64,000 nt of DNA from Suillus spraguei. Lineage: Eukaryota; Basidiomycota; Agaricomycetes; Boletales; Suillaceae. The position numbers and the translations under genes were made by a program. Numbering within the stretch: the stretch's first letter is position 1; each line of letters opens with the position of its first letter. The notes below the pieces were generated by a model, which worked only from the letters and a program-made list of their open reading frames with translations, did no database searches and was not told where the DNA came from. The DNA lies in assembly GCA_016800925.1 (NCBI GenBank), contig JABCPU010000301.1:19044-83043 (forward strand). The letters are read 5' to 3'. Below, piece after piece: positions 34,052 to 46,076 of the stretch.

Positions 34052-34770
34052 GATTGTGGGAAGGAAGGAACCAACTCGGATGCGATTGTAGCGGTTGAAC
34101 CATTGTACTGATTAATGTTTCCTTGAAGTTCTGTCCCCACACAATACTTACTGTGTCGCTTTATAGAATCAACATGCCCTCGTAGCGTTTTCTATGAGAA
34201 ATATTCTCTGTGTTTAGAACGCTTGAGTCCCATGAGCTTGAAGGGGTTAGCCTCTTTGCAGATTCAGGAAAATGCTCAGTTGAAGGTGTGCCGGTACTAA
34301 CATAGTGTCATTTCAAGTTTTGTACTGACACTTCACTTCTGTCCTCCTTCGTCTGTGACATGTCCATGAGGCTAATTCAAGTGCGAAAAGCAATCGAAAT
34401 GTTGAACATTGAATATCGAATCTTGGAGCTCACGGCAATCAGGTAGTTTAGTGTTGAAGGACTATTTCTGAAAACATACCTGCCACCTTAGACACAATGC
34501 CCGAGTGCGACCATCGTCAGATAGACTATTCAAGGCAATTACTCTGCCAGGTCATCAATGGTTTTACATGGTGAGTACTCCCCGTCGAATTCAAATGTAC
34601 ACTGATGCGAGCCTCGCGCGTGATACTTCTTGGCTACGATGCGTCAATTAATCATTAGTATCCACCGACCACCAAATGTTAATCACCGCCCCGGTCGAGG
34701 CCCCAAAGAAGACTCGGCGGTCATGTGCTAGGGCAAATTTGAATCTTTGAACCCTGTAACTATCGATAAA
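34052..34770. other. Intergenic; no gene recognised
   Basis: Promoter flank of the FAD oxidoreductase on the left and the start of the segmental duplication on the right. No repeat or coding family was identified. Confidence 0.5.
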
Positions 34771-37700
34771 TAGCCGCGTGCAGTACTGCCTTTCCTTTTT
34801 TCGCTGAGCTGCTGGCACACGAGTTTATACGGTTATCGTCCGACGGTTCAAGACAAGAAAGGTAGTTTGCCTGTCAATTAACAGTATCCATACGCTGAGT
34901 GCCCATTGTCGATTATTAAAGCGCGGACTAAATACGTTGGCTGTTCAGCGGTGAACGATCTTCGGTATCATCCTGCTCTACGTGCCAATAGGTTTTGATC
35001 ATATGTCGGTGCTCCCATTGGCAGTTAACCTTCTGACATTATCCACCTGATAGTACAGATATCGATCCGTATCTCATATGCACACGACAGTGTCCATGGG
35101 GCAATAATGACAAGGAATCTCGCATGTGGGTTTGCGCAACTGATTCCTAGGTTTTTTAAAATTCAGACTGATTGTCCTTTGAGGTCGAAGACCCTGTGTC
35201 GATCATAGCCCTTTTCGTGGGGACACTGACAAGGCTTCTCATGCACATCTTGCATCACCGAAAGGAAATTATGCCACTCATGGTCACATGTGCATGTGCC
35301 CAAAGTCATGATGCGGATCTCGAGGCACTACCCGGATGAGGACTTGACGTCATGGTCTCGCAAAATATATTGCCAAATCGGTGTCCAGGCCTTTCTTTCG
35401 TATGGAGTTTTCCGAAGTTTCTTCCCGTTCCCGTGTTCTGCCTGTAACCGCAAGGCATCTGCCGGGTCTTTAAGCTTTATCTGGAATCATACTTAAAATT
35501 ATGTCAATGAGCATCTAAAAGCACGCTGGTGTGTGGCTGTGTTATCTTCGTTCCAGCGAGCACCCGTTCAAGCCCGGAAAGGCCTGTCAAGGATATTCCA
35601 CACGCGAGGACATCCTCAAACTTAAACCGACCTCCAATTCCATGGACATCCTTGAGACACTACAATCCAGATTATGACTACGTCATGGTGTCGAAAGTGC
35701 GTTGCGCCGGAACTGTCTAGTTTTGCTTTAATGTCATACGAAAGGATCTTACACTCCACCCTTGGAACTAGTTCCGGCGCAGCCCTTGAGTTCTCGTTCA
35801 TGCAGTTCACGCGCTTGCCCGCAAGGCTGCCGTCAAGCACGGCAATGGCTAATGGAATTTAGCACTTGAAACCCACTTTGTAACAGCAAACATGATGGAC
35901 GTTAATCTCTAGAACTACATTGGTGAATTCGGGTGCACGTTCAACTCAAGGTCTGCACAATTCCCTCATCTATATGATATGACCAGCCTTTGGCTAGAAT
36001 ATCGATTTCCCTCGCGTTAAAGATATGTATCTGGCGCCAAGAACCAGTGTCGACCGGCAGTTTTGATCATGAAGCCTAGGACGCTGTTATCGGGGCTATC
36101 GGTTCAATTTGTCTTCCTCTTCTTCATCTTGAAGCTGATCACGCTCTTTCTAGTGCCTTGAATCAAATTTATCAACTGACCCTTGATACGTGAGTGAACT
36201 TCTACTTGCGTCAGTGAGTGTTTACTCCTAGAGGCACCGCACAACTCCATGGGGGTTCCAAATCGCTGGGACTGCACCTTTGGATCTATATGGTGCACGC
36301 GAGAGAAACAAGACGCACTGACTATAAAGACATAATAACTAGAGGCTCGAACTATCCAGAACCACCTGTATACTGTTCTTCCACAATTTGTTATTGTCAT
36401 GGATGTTGAACAGTACGTTCTTCAATGGTCAATCTTGACCTGGTCATATCTGATATACCTTAGATTCCGCAAAGCTGGCTATCAAGCCATCGACAGAATA
36501 TGCGACTATCATAATTCCTTAAGGGATAAGCCCGTCTCGTCCCAAGTGGAGCCAGGGTATCTCAGAAAGGCACTCCCAGGTGTCTACTTTTCATTCTGAC
36601 TTGTGCTCTCTGTCTGACTATTTCCATTCTAGCGTCTGCCCCTATGGAGGGTGAGGACTTTCAACTCATCGCGGATGACTACCAAAAATACATCATTCCT
36701 GGTACTTGATTCCCATTATTGCATGAATTGACCTGTCTCATTTGGACTAGGCCTAACACACTGGCAGCACCCCTCGTTCTTTGCCTACTTTCCTACGTCA
36801 AGCACATTCGAGGGTATACTTGCAGAACTATACGCGTCTAGCACGTCTAACCCTGGATTCAACGTATGTCTCCCCGCTGCGACCCTCCCGCCGTCTTTGT
36901 GACTTTTTGTAGTGGTCTGCGAGCCCCGCGTGTACAGAACTTGAAGCTGTGGTCATGGACTGGACCGCTCAATTACTCGGGCTTGACAAGGCGTTTTACA
37001 ATGTTTCTGAGGTTGGCGGCGGCGTCATCCAGGTCTGTTTCTCATTCCCTCATATCACCTATTTATACTGATCGCCATACGTCAGACATCAGCATCTGAA
37101 TCCGTGTTGGTCGCAAGTGTCGCTGCTCGTTCACGGTATATTCGTGAGCACCCTCACGTGGCTGCGGAGAAACTTGTACTCTATACGACTACCCAAACCC
37201 ACTCGCTTGGGAAGAAGGCTGGGCTTATCTTAGGTCTTAAAGTCCGCGCACTGGAAGTCGCGGCACAGGATGACTTTGCATTGCGTGGAGACACACTCAA
37301 AGTAGCATTGGAGGAGGACGTGAATGCTGGGTTCCACCCTTTCATCCTGAGTATGTTCTTTGCGATCACTCGCTGTCTCGAAATTCATTTCGTTCATTCT
37401 GCAGTCGGTACGGTAGGGACGACATCTTCCGGTGCCGTCGATCGGCTAGACGAGATTGCTGATGTCGGTGCGCATGCTGATCATATTATTAATACCCCCT
37501 AAATCTTCTTTTACATGTAGCGGAACATTATCCTTTTCTTTGGCTGCACGTCGATGCCGCATGGGCAGGCCTCGCATTTGTGTGTCCAGAATATCGTGAG
37601 GCATACCAACTTCCCGCTATAAATAACTATGTAGATTCTTTCTGCACTAATTTTCACAAGGTTTGTTTATTTCCGAGTCTGTCTCGTGTGTATCAGTCTG

Positions 37701-38427
37701 GGACTTATTGAAATTCTGCAGTGGGGTCTTATACATTTTGATGGCTCCTGTTTGTGGGTTCGGCACCGGACGCATTTGATCAATGCGCTAGACGTCACGC
37801 CTGAATTTTTGCGGTCAAAGCACGGAGATGCTAGTACGTTTTCATTCCTGTTGAGTCATCGCTACATTATTGACGGGTGGGTATAGGTACTGCTATCGAT
37901 TACCGCAACTGGCAACTCGGCCTTGGCAGACGATTCCGATCACTCAAATTCTGGTTTGCTCTTCGTGCACGCGGGGTGAATGGCTTCCGAAAGTACATCA
38001 CCGACGTATGTTGATTTATTTGTTCCCGTCTACTCGTCCTGACGTGCAGTCGTATCTCACCAGTGCATCCGGCTGAACGCTAGGTTCGCACAGCGCATAT
38101 ACGAATCTGACCTATTTTCTGTCGTCACAAAACCGTCCCTTGCTATGACAGTCTTCAGGATCGCACCCAAGTCCCTTCCTCACCTTGGGACTCCCGAACT
38201 AAACGCTCTGAACCGCGCATTTTACGCTCATCTTGCAGCACGGAGTGATATTGCAATCACCCAGACGGACCTGAGTGGGGTGTTTTGTGTGAGGATGGTG
38301 ATTGGTGCCGAGAAAACTGAGGAAGATGATATTGAACGGGCGTTGGCGTTGATGAAGGATGAGGCGATGGTTTTGGTGAGGAGCTGGGAAGGGATTGGAG
38401 GTCGGAGAGGCAGGAAGACGTGTGTGT
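34771..38427. repeat. Segmental duplication, copy B (3.66 kb)
   Basis: Direct repeat of 20296-24028 (see there). It ends within 15 bp of an LTR relic that begins at 38439, so the right breakpoint lies at or near a transposon. Confidence 0.93.
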
Positions 38428-38432
38428 ATTAA
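36399..38432 (+). CDS. Aromatic-L-amino-acid decarboxylase (group II PLP enzyme), copy B
   Basis: Same eleven-exon layout as copy A with all splice sites kept. The product is intact and only a few residues differ (for example [32 protein letters not shown]). The lysine (NFHKWG), HVDAAWAG and THSLGKK motifs are conserved, so catalytic ability is expected. The C-terminus is short: after WEGIGGRR the frame continues RKTCVY and stops at 38430-38432, beyond the end of duplicated DNA, so its stop codon comes from flanking sequence. Most codon changes look conservative, suggesting both copies may still be under selection. Confidence 0.9.
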
Positions 38433-38438
38433 TTCTAG

Positions 38439-39045
38439 TGTAAGGACCAGTAAGGCTCCGGCTGCGAGTTTCGTAGGGTGTGGGACCTGCTAAGATAAGA
38501 ACGCGCTGAATAGTTAGCCGAGTTGTTAGCGATTGTTATGTGATAAGAAGAGCTATAATTCTATGATGAAAGACGATAGACTTCGATGATAATGATAAGA
38601 ATGAGCGCGATACGAGAACGAGACTGGACTCGTGAGACTGATCTGATTGCCTGTAGAAACGAGTGTACATGAGCTATTTTATAGTATGAAACGCTAAGGG
38701 TCCTCGGGTATGGAAAGGCCGAACGATTGGGTGAGGACGGTTGCAGAAGGACGTGGCGTTGAGCCTGACAGGGTAGAGTAGAGAGAAAGGAGAGAAAGTA
38801 CGAAAATCGAGTGAGTGGCGATATGAAGGGGTATGATATTTGACAGAGTTAACGAGAGTTTTGCTTGTTTTTGACAGATTCCAGACGACTAAGTGACGAG
38901 AGGGCGACGGAGACGAACTAAGGGCCAATATGCGATGAATGGATGACGACGAACGACGACGGAATCGAGATGAGGCGGTGGTCGTTGATGGTGCTGAAGG
39001 TAAGCGTTAATTCGGCTATTTCCGGACGCAGATTATGCCTCGGGA
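38439..39045 (-). mobile_element. Solo LTR relic related to the gypsy LTR at 4613-5250, inverted
   Basis: The reverse complement aligns with 4613-5250 along most of its length. Shared stretches include 'cctgacagggtagagtag' (inverted relative to 4913-4930), the 'acgcttacc' region and the end 'ggtccttaca'. The outer edge near 39045 is uncertain because the terminal bases have diverged. No internal element DNA accompanies it, so it is a solo or decayed LTR. Confidence 0.75.
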
Positions 39046-39093
39046 ATCCGATCGTTCAAGGCTCCTAGTCATGACCTTACTATCGCGCGATAC

Positions 39094-39234
39094 ATGGAGT
39101 TAGTTGAGTTTATGGTAGATGAACTACTAGTAGATGAGGAGGAGGACTCATCAGAGATCAGCGACACTGCCAGTGGTCATAGTGGGTCTGATATCAGCAT
39201 ACGGACAGCATCACCAGCATGGCCTCTTCTTTAG
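39094..39234 (+). CDS. Short acidic open frame, possible transposase N-terminus
   Basis: 46 codons starting MELVEFMVDELLVDEEEDSSE, ending at a TAG inside the first unit of the following tandem repeat. Acidic N-termini of this sort precede DDE domains in some PIF/Harbinger-type transposases, whose elements also carry a Myb/SANT gene such as the one downstream. With nothing left of a DDE core this is a weak guess; it may be noise. Confidence 0.25.
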   Translation: MELVEFMVDELLVDEEEDSSEISDTASGHSGSDISIRTASPAWPLL

Positions 39235-39415
39235 TACCCAACGAGGGAAATTTGCGCAAACCTGTAGTATTTATGGTCATCAATTAGAAGCTCTTCCTCT
39301 TCTTTAGTACCCAATGAGGGAAATTTGCGCAAACCTGTAGTATTTATGGTCGTCAATTAGAAGCTCTTCATCTTCTTTAGTACCCAATGAGGGAAATTTG
39401 CGCAAACCTGTAGCA
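39226..39415. repeat. Tandem repeat, 73-bp period, about 2.6 copies
   Basis: The unit starts 'tcttctttagtacccaa' at 39226, 39299 and 39372 and includes 'gagggaaatttgcgcaaacc'. Copies differ at only a few positions, so amplification is recent. Confidence 0.9.
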
Positions 39416-39496
39416 ATCATGCTTGAGATTTTCTCGAGAAAGTACCACTCATATTTCTAAATGAACTGTTGCATGATGACACGGTACGAACCTACT

Positions 39497-41134
39497 TCAG
39501 CTTTGATCAAAACCACGCTCCATAGCAATACGATGAATCCGAGCCTCCTCCTCTTCTCGACGTGCATGAGACAGCTCGAGTTCGATTCTTGCAATCTCCA
39601 TTTGCCAAGTCATCCTCTCCTGTTGGTGGTGATGATCTTGTTCAGCAAGATGCATTGCATGCTCCTGCTCATCACGAGCACTGCGGGCCTTGAGATCATG
39701 AGCCCATATTTCGCTCTCGAGCTTCATGCGTTTATAGCGTTCATGCTCGGCACGAACCTCACATTTGCTATCAAGGTGCAGCATCAGAGATTCTGCCATT
39801 TGGGACATCCTTTCTGTGGTCTGGTCAAGAGTACTGCTGCCAGGGCGTTTGTGTGATGATGAGGGGGGACACTGAGATGCACTTGAAGGAGATGGACGAG
39901 ACTGTTTTGTAGCAAGAGAAGGTGAACTTTCACAACTTCCCTTGAGTGAACTGACACAAAGAGACTGTAGTGCTCGGCTGGCACCAATATCTGAGTCCTC
40001 TGAGTCAATGGGCGTAGACTGACGACTGGGTGAAGACTCCTTGTAATCAGAAAAAAAAGACAGTGAATTGTCAACTGGTTTTTTTTTGGCTACCGGCGAG
40101 TGTTCAGGAGAGTTTAATGATATCATGCCTGGGCCAAGTGCATCAGAGGTTGAGATGGGAGGGAGCTGGGGTCGTTGGTACCACTGTGGCAATGGAACCA
40201 GTGAGAATGAATCCGGCGTGTTGCTAGGACTATGGTCCGAAGGTAATAGTGGCGATGGCTGGAGTGATGCTATGCAGGGGGGCTGGTCAACAATCATATC
40301 ATCTGTCACACCATTGTCCATAGTGTGACTATTAATCTCAACTATTTCTCCATCCTCAGGATCATCGTCTGCATGAGCGTCATCGTCACCTGTAGCCGGT
40401 GGTTTTGAAATATTAAAATGTTCCAATGCAGCAGAGGCAAAGTCTTGCCCTGCATCTGCAGTAGAGAAGGCATGATTGAAGGCTGGATTGGTCCGCCACC
40501 AGCCATGAAGCTCAGGCCACCAGGGAAATTTCTCAAGCTTTGTATCTGATGGAGACATGATTAAGACATGCGCAAATCAACGCAGCAGAGACTTACTGAT
40601 CAACGACTTCATCTTTGGATCCTCTTGAAGCTCTGCATATGTCTTTCCTGCTCCTGACTGCTTGAGGTCCTTATTAAACTCATTGTATTTTTTCCGGAGT
40701 CTGAAACATCTTATCAGTGATTCTAGTAGACAGACGATGCAAGAACTGAATACTTACATGCCAAAATGAGTTGAAACAGGTTTGATAAATGCCTTAGGGT
40801 CCTCCTTGAAGAGTCGTTGAACCTCTGGATCTTCATCATTCGAAAATACAGCTTGTGCAACCTGCAAGTAGATGACATCTCTTGAACTACCGCTCTGCTT
40901 CTTCTTCCGACCTTGCTCCTTGGCATCCTTTGCTGAATCAGAGAAAAGCTTGATGCGGGCATCTTCATTTTCCTTGCACCAGGCAAGTAAGCGTTCAGTA
41001 CGAGCACCACAGACCCCCTCCCAATGAATAGTACATTTCTTCCCAGTGTCCACACTAGTGGATGTATTGCCTCGGACTCCACCACCTCGACCTCTTTGAC
41101 TTGTGCGTGACATGATACAGGGTGTTCTTAACAC
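39497..41134 (-). CDS. Myb/SANT-like DNA-binding protein, possibly transposon-derived
   Basis: Three exons: 41134-40758, 40700-40597, 40545-39497. Introns are 57 and 51 nt and the product is 509 aa, or 502 if the second ATG (MSRTSQRGRGGG) is used. The N-terminal third has the pattern of fungal Myb/SANT-like domains (WEGVCGARTERLLAWCKEN, LFSDSAKDAKEQGRKKK, HFGILRKKYNEFNKDLKQSG). The centre has FPWWPELHGWWRTNPAFNHAF followed by a Ser/Pro-rich linker. The C-terminus is a long charged helix, probably coiled-coil (YKRMKLESEIWAHDLKARS ... EIARIELELSHARREEEEA). Such genes are common, repeated and often linked to DNA transposons in Agaricomycetes. Function not known. Confidence 0.65.
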
Positions 41135-41317
41135 AGCGATTAAGGATCAGATTGGAGCTTGACCACCATCGACGCCAATGACAACGACGAGCAGGCAGGG
41201 CATACCGGAGTTCGAAAGCTGCCGTACCGGCAGCATCCGAATTCGCAAATTTTGGCTGAGAATTTCTTTCTAGGTTTGACTTTGAGAACCGTTATTGGTA
41301 ATCACTACACTAGACAC

Positions 41318-41464
41318 TGATAAACACCTCAGTCTCAATAGAACGGACTGAGGGAAAAGATTATACGATGCGAAGATATATATATATGTGAGTTTGGTTT
41401 GAATTCCTGCTAATCATACTCTGCTAGAACGCGTCGCATCGTCACGTGCGTCCATGCGTCAACA
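41318..41464 (-). mobile_element. Candidate short copia LTR
   Basis: Read on the minus strand it starts TGTTGACGCATGG right after a purine run (GAGGAGGAG) that ends the copia fragment, and finishes ...GTGTTTATCA. TG...CA ends and position fit a 3' LTR of about 147 bp. Its partner was not found, so this stays tentative. A (TA)n stretch lies inside near 41380. Confidence 0.45.
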
Positions 41465-41929
41465 CTCCTCCTCGACGCGACAAGTGTCTCCTCCTCGATT
41501 GAAGCACCGTAGGCCGAGGCAAGCGCGTAGGCGACTGAAATCTTTCTTTGGTAAGGCTTTCGTGAAGATATCGGCTAGGTTGTCTTTCGAGCGAACATAA
41601 TGTAATTTGAGTCGGCAACAGGAGACACGTTCACGGATAGAGTGTTGAGCAAGATCGATATGTTTGACACGGGCATGGAAGATATAGCAAACCTCATCTG
41701 AGTCCTGTAGACCATAAAGGAATGCGGTCTTGACATCAAGTTGTTCAATCTCCCAGTCAAGGGCGGCGCCAATGTGGGTCAATATGGGAAAAGATTCAAG
41801 ATGGGCGGTAGGTGCAAAGGTCTTGGTATATGTAGTCTTGCCCCCACACAGCTGAATAACCGCGACGGGCCTTGAACCGGACAGCCTGAGAGAGATGATC
41901 CAACCTAGACTGCTGGAGGACCATATCAT
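41459..41929 (-). pseudogene. Ty1/copia pol fragment with an internal deletion
   Basis: The reading frame joins the start of a copia reverse transcriptase (TYTKTFAPTAHLESFPIL, ALDWEIEQLDVKTAFLYG) directly to the far C-terminal RNase H end (ARVKHIDLAQHSIRERV, LHYVRSKDNLADIFTKALP). The RT catalytic core and most of RNase H are missing, yet the frame stays open through the junction. Gag, protease and integrase are absent. A relic without activity. Confidence 0.88.
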
Positions 41930-42236
41930 ATATTATGAAAGTAGCTAGTAACTGGTGTATCGCGCAATTTATTTTGGAGCGTCATACGGCAGTAGATAAA
42001 TTGTACCAGAAATATACATCGCGGGAGCCTGGGTTCATACAAACACAAAATACACGCAAGCACTCGTGAAAAAAAAATGCAGCGCGGTTGCGGGTTACGA
42101 CTAGCAAGAGTTAGACGCGCAAGCTCGGAACGGGAAAATAACAAACGTGCAGATTGATGCTCTAGATTAATTCATAATAATAGATTGTAACATAGATGTG
42201 AGATAGATCGCCTCTCGTGTGGATTCATCAGCTCTG
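41930..42236. other. Intergenic; nothing recognised
   Basis: Short A+T-rich spacer between the copia relic and the 3' end of the F-box gene. Confidence 0.5.
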
Positions 42237-45036
42237 CTACTTCGCGGGAGTTTGTGTGAAGAAATCCTCGTCGCCCACCATCTCTATTCCGTGTCTGCAA
42301 AAAGTAAGGTCAGCCAATCACGAAAGTCATCCGTAAACTACTCACAATTCCTTCAAATGCGAACGAAGCGCATTGAAGTCCATTGACCTGAGCTTGCTCT
42401 TCTTGTTTCTCTGGCGTCTCTTCTGGTCCGCCGTTCGTGACTCTGTGTGTGAGTCCTCCGTAATAGATTCCCTAGTAGATACTCGCCCCTCCCTATCCAT
42501 ACCAGCATCAACTGATTCGCTAGCTGGAACGCAATGACGGCACCGATAATTCATCTCACTCCTTAACTTCCGTGGCTTAGAACCCATATTCATAATTTTT
42601 GCAGACAAACGCGCCTCAAAAGCACGCTCCGGTCCTTCTCCTTTGGGCAATATAGCCATCTGCATGTTATCATGCCGGTGCGAGTGACCAATCTACGCGT
42701 AGCAGTGGTGAATGTCTCTCAATAAACAGAAACGAGAAACAAACTGACGAGGGTGGGGAAGTCCATGACAATGAATGCATGATTGCAGGAAAGGCACTGA
42801 ATGCGTGCTCCAAGCATCTTGACAGTATCATGTGCATTGGCATCCTCATCGGTGGTTCCGACGAGCGCCAGGAGGCGTGCAACTGCATTTGACGCCTGTG
42901 AATGCAATGGGACATAGGAGGGCCTATACTTGAGATATCAAAAAACAAACCTTCTCATCTTTTGCAAAGCGATCGACACTCCAATCCACAGGTTTCTTAT
43001 TTTTCTTGTCATCAATGGGGCATTCATGTGCACAGACGCCTGCAAAATCGAGACACCGTTCCTTCTCGTACCGTTTCGCGACCTTCCCGCATCCCTGGCA
43101 CATAAACCGTGCAGTTATCCTATCTAGTGGATGTAACTTCGTCTTGCTCGCACTCCTCCACTTTGGAAACCCAAGCAATTCGGTCAGTTTTTCCCGTGTA
43201 GACGCCATCCAGGTCTTCAAATCAGCTGCGACCAGTTCTGCGACGAGGGCCGAATTCTTCATGTCTTTTGCAAGGCCACTGGAATTGGGTCTTGAACCCG
43301 TCACGCTCCCCTGCATGGTCGTCATAACCGAGAGTTTACGGAACTCATAAAGCGATGGGACAATTGTTCCAGTGGACCGTAGGCGGTTGTAGTATTGTTC
43401 GACGTCGTTGCGGCGCTGGCGGTAAGATGCTTCATTTTCTTTATTTTGACGGTGTATTTGCATCTTCAAAAGCTGAGCTTCGACAAGGGGCTTGATGGGA
43501 AGGAAATCTGAAAGGACGGCACTAAGTAAAACTGTGATTCATGCATATGAGTCTGACTGCATTCACATACCGCGTAGCGTGACTTCCTCCAGTACATGAT
43601 TATTGTGCCTGTGCAATGAACCGTAGGATTGAGAGTTAAATAAATCATGCTCATTCCAGCCTTCTCGGGCAGCAAGTGCCTTTGCCCTACATTTCCGTTG
43701 GATTTCTGTTGTGACAGTAAGTTAAATCGTATTTACCATGTTTCGTTTTTGGTCTTGATGGTGTGGTGCATAGTGGCATAAATGCACTTCCACTTCTGTA
43801 ACGCAACTGCTAACTGCGCTACTGGTCACATTGGCTGAGGCTCTTGCGGAAGGTACGTACCTCCATGACTTTTGGAAATTTCGCGATTTGATCAGTGCAT
43901 GTCTAAATGTGTATGTCAGATGATTTCTAGCGAGGCAAAGGTGTCCTCATCCGACCTTCCGCAGCTCCTCAGACGGAAGTGGAGATAGAGCTGAGAACGC
44001 TGCATAATCAGCTCGAAAGCGCTCCCACTCTGACTTCCTCATCAATACGGTGGGATTCTCGGGCCCTGCGACTTTCATTAAACTACTAGAAACTAAAGGA
44101 ACGCACAAAAAATATACATTCTTTGTCGGGGTTTAGATCTGAAAAGTGTGATTAAATATGAGGACGTTCGGAAACCGGAAAATAGTCACCAAAGCAATGG
44201 GTAGACTCTACATATGGCATCCATATCTCGTCGCGTGCATGACCTTTGAAAATAGTGGTAACATCTATAAGATATTTCCTGCAACAAGGTAATTGATAAT
44301 CAAATTCATACACAGAATCGAGACATCTCCCACCTGATGTCCTTTTTGCACCGCGTCTATTGCAGTAAAATAACCGTGCTCAGTAACCATTGCAAGAAGT
44401 TTAGAAAGTTGTGACTCACATCACGACATAAACGAATTCGTGTAGCAAAGCTCGCATAGAATTCTTTAGTGTCTCTCTTACACACCTGCATAAACCGATT
44501 ATCATATCACCGTCAATCCCCGCTCAGGGAATGGGGTTCTTGCTTACATCACAAGACCCTCCATCATACACGAATGCTGCATATGCCGCCTCGCTAAAGT
44601 TTGGTGTGGGGTCAGGCAGTGCGTGAGGCAAGCAATTCTTGCGAACGGTGCGCCAAATAAAGTCAGCAGCGGGATTGCAGACAAGTGTCAAGCACAAAAA
44701 CTTGGATGTGCGAGCGACAGATAAAACATCGCGAGGAGAGTTAGTTTGAATCAATATCTCTGCAAGAAGCTCAAGCGGAAGCGTTGGAAAAAGGCATTGT
44801 CCCGGTGCATTTTCAGATTCTGAGAGACCTTGAAGCTCCCGTACGGAAATGCGACATTTCTTCGTTAGAGGGAGAGTTGGAACTTTAGGTAGAGAATCGT
44901 GCCCATTTGCTGTGCTTTCACTAGGCATAGCTGCTGCTGGCTGTAGTGACGGCTGACTCGAAGTGCCCAGGAAGAATTTGCGAGCAGGTGTGACTTGTCC
45001 AAGGAACAAAGGACTTGATCGGCTTGAATTGGTCAT
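42237..45036 (-). CDS. F-box domain protein with cysteine-rich C-terminus
   Basis: A multi-exon gene. Exon 1 (45036-44548) carries an F-box at about residues 85-135 (LFPTLPLELLAEILIQTNS, DVLSVARTSKFLCL), then IWRTVRKNCLP. Exon 2 (44485-44420) encodes VCKRDTKEFYASFATRIRLC. Middle exons include LMRKSEWERFRADYAAFSAL, CRAKALAAREGWNEHDLF and a long one ending near 42950 (RFMCQGCGKVAKRYEKERC). The last exons have IQCLSCNHAFIVMDFPTLIGH, FNALRSHLKELHGIEM and a stop at 42237. F-box proteins link substrates to SCF ubiquitin ligases; the CxxC pairs suggest a zinc-binding recognition part. Exon borders between 44420 and 43700 are not fully resolved. Confidence 0.75.
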
Positions 45037-46076
45037 TTACAATTTTACATAAAGTTCAAATTTATGCAAATATTTGAAAGCCGATCCAAACTTTCATATG
45101 AACTTTTTTTATTCTGTCAATAACGATCATCATCATCGTCTGACACCTGAGTGTTTGGACTTGCATTCGACAATCGTGACACTCGCAGGTAAGTCTTAGC
45201 TTGTATCATAATATCAGTCTCTTTCTAACACTCATGGGGACATGCACTAGCCTTGGATCTGTGCTCTGCATACCGTAGTCTGCAACGCTGGCAGGGGAGC
45301 CTACTGAGGAGATCATCTCATGTATCTGAGTGGTAATTATGCGTAGTGATCTCCTCGCCAGCGATTAGTCTGATCGACCTTCAAATTGGAACCCCTGAAA
45401 GTCGTAAATTCATACTGTATGGTTTCAAAGCGCCAGCGGCCCCGCAACTGTTATTAATCTATCTGCCACAGAAGCACGATACAAGTATTCTGGGAATCGT
45501 GAGCTAAGATGATCATACGCAGTTCAAGTATTGAGAGAACGGAAGGGACACTCACAGGGGCCGTGACCAAATACCTCTGAAGATGTGTGAGATGACTCAA
45601 CGGTTGGCATGAAGGTCAGATATATAAACGGGTACCCGACAGAATAATACATATATGATCAGCCAAGAGACACTGAGTTAACGAGAGTCAGGCCGCCTAT
45701 CTAAAAGTTGGATGTGCTCGATGAGTGGTGTTTGATTTTAGGCGACCACTGAAGTTTGGGCTTTAGTATGCACCACGAATATTTCTAATATATCTACAAA
45801 GCATCAGACATACTAGCAGTAGCAATAGATCTACCTCGTTCGACTAAATCGTTCTTTGAAAAAAAGAAAGCATCATACACTGCAGGATGAGTGTGCTACT
45901 GAAGTTGTAAGTGTTCGTAAGTTACGCATTCATTTCAGTGGTTTTGCAGATGCAGGTTCGATGTTCGATGTGGGCACCAAAATCAACATCAGAACAGTTC
46001 ACGTATGTGTTGTTTAAAACTCAATTTCAGGAACCAAAAGCGAAAAAAAATCCAATATACATTCCCTTGTAAAAAT
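45037..46076. other. Intergenic, containing a copy of a repeat found in the inverted duplication
   Basis: No gene is recognised. About 45888-45955 ('gtgctactgaagt...tcatttcagtggtttt') resembles 47484-47570 on the left arm and its mirror at 48645-48735 on the right arm, so the lectin unit is flanked on both sides by related DNA in the left arm. Confidence 0.6.
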
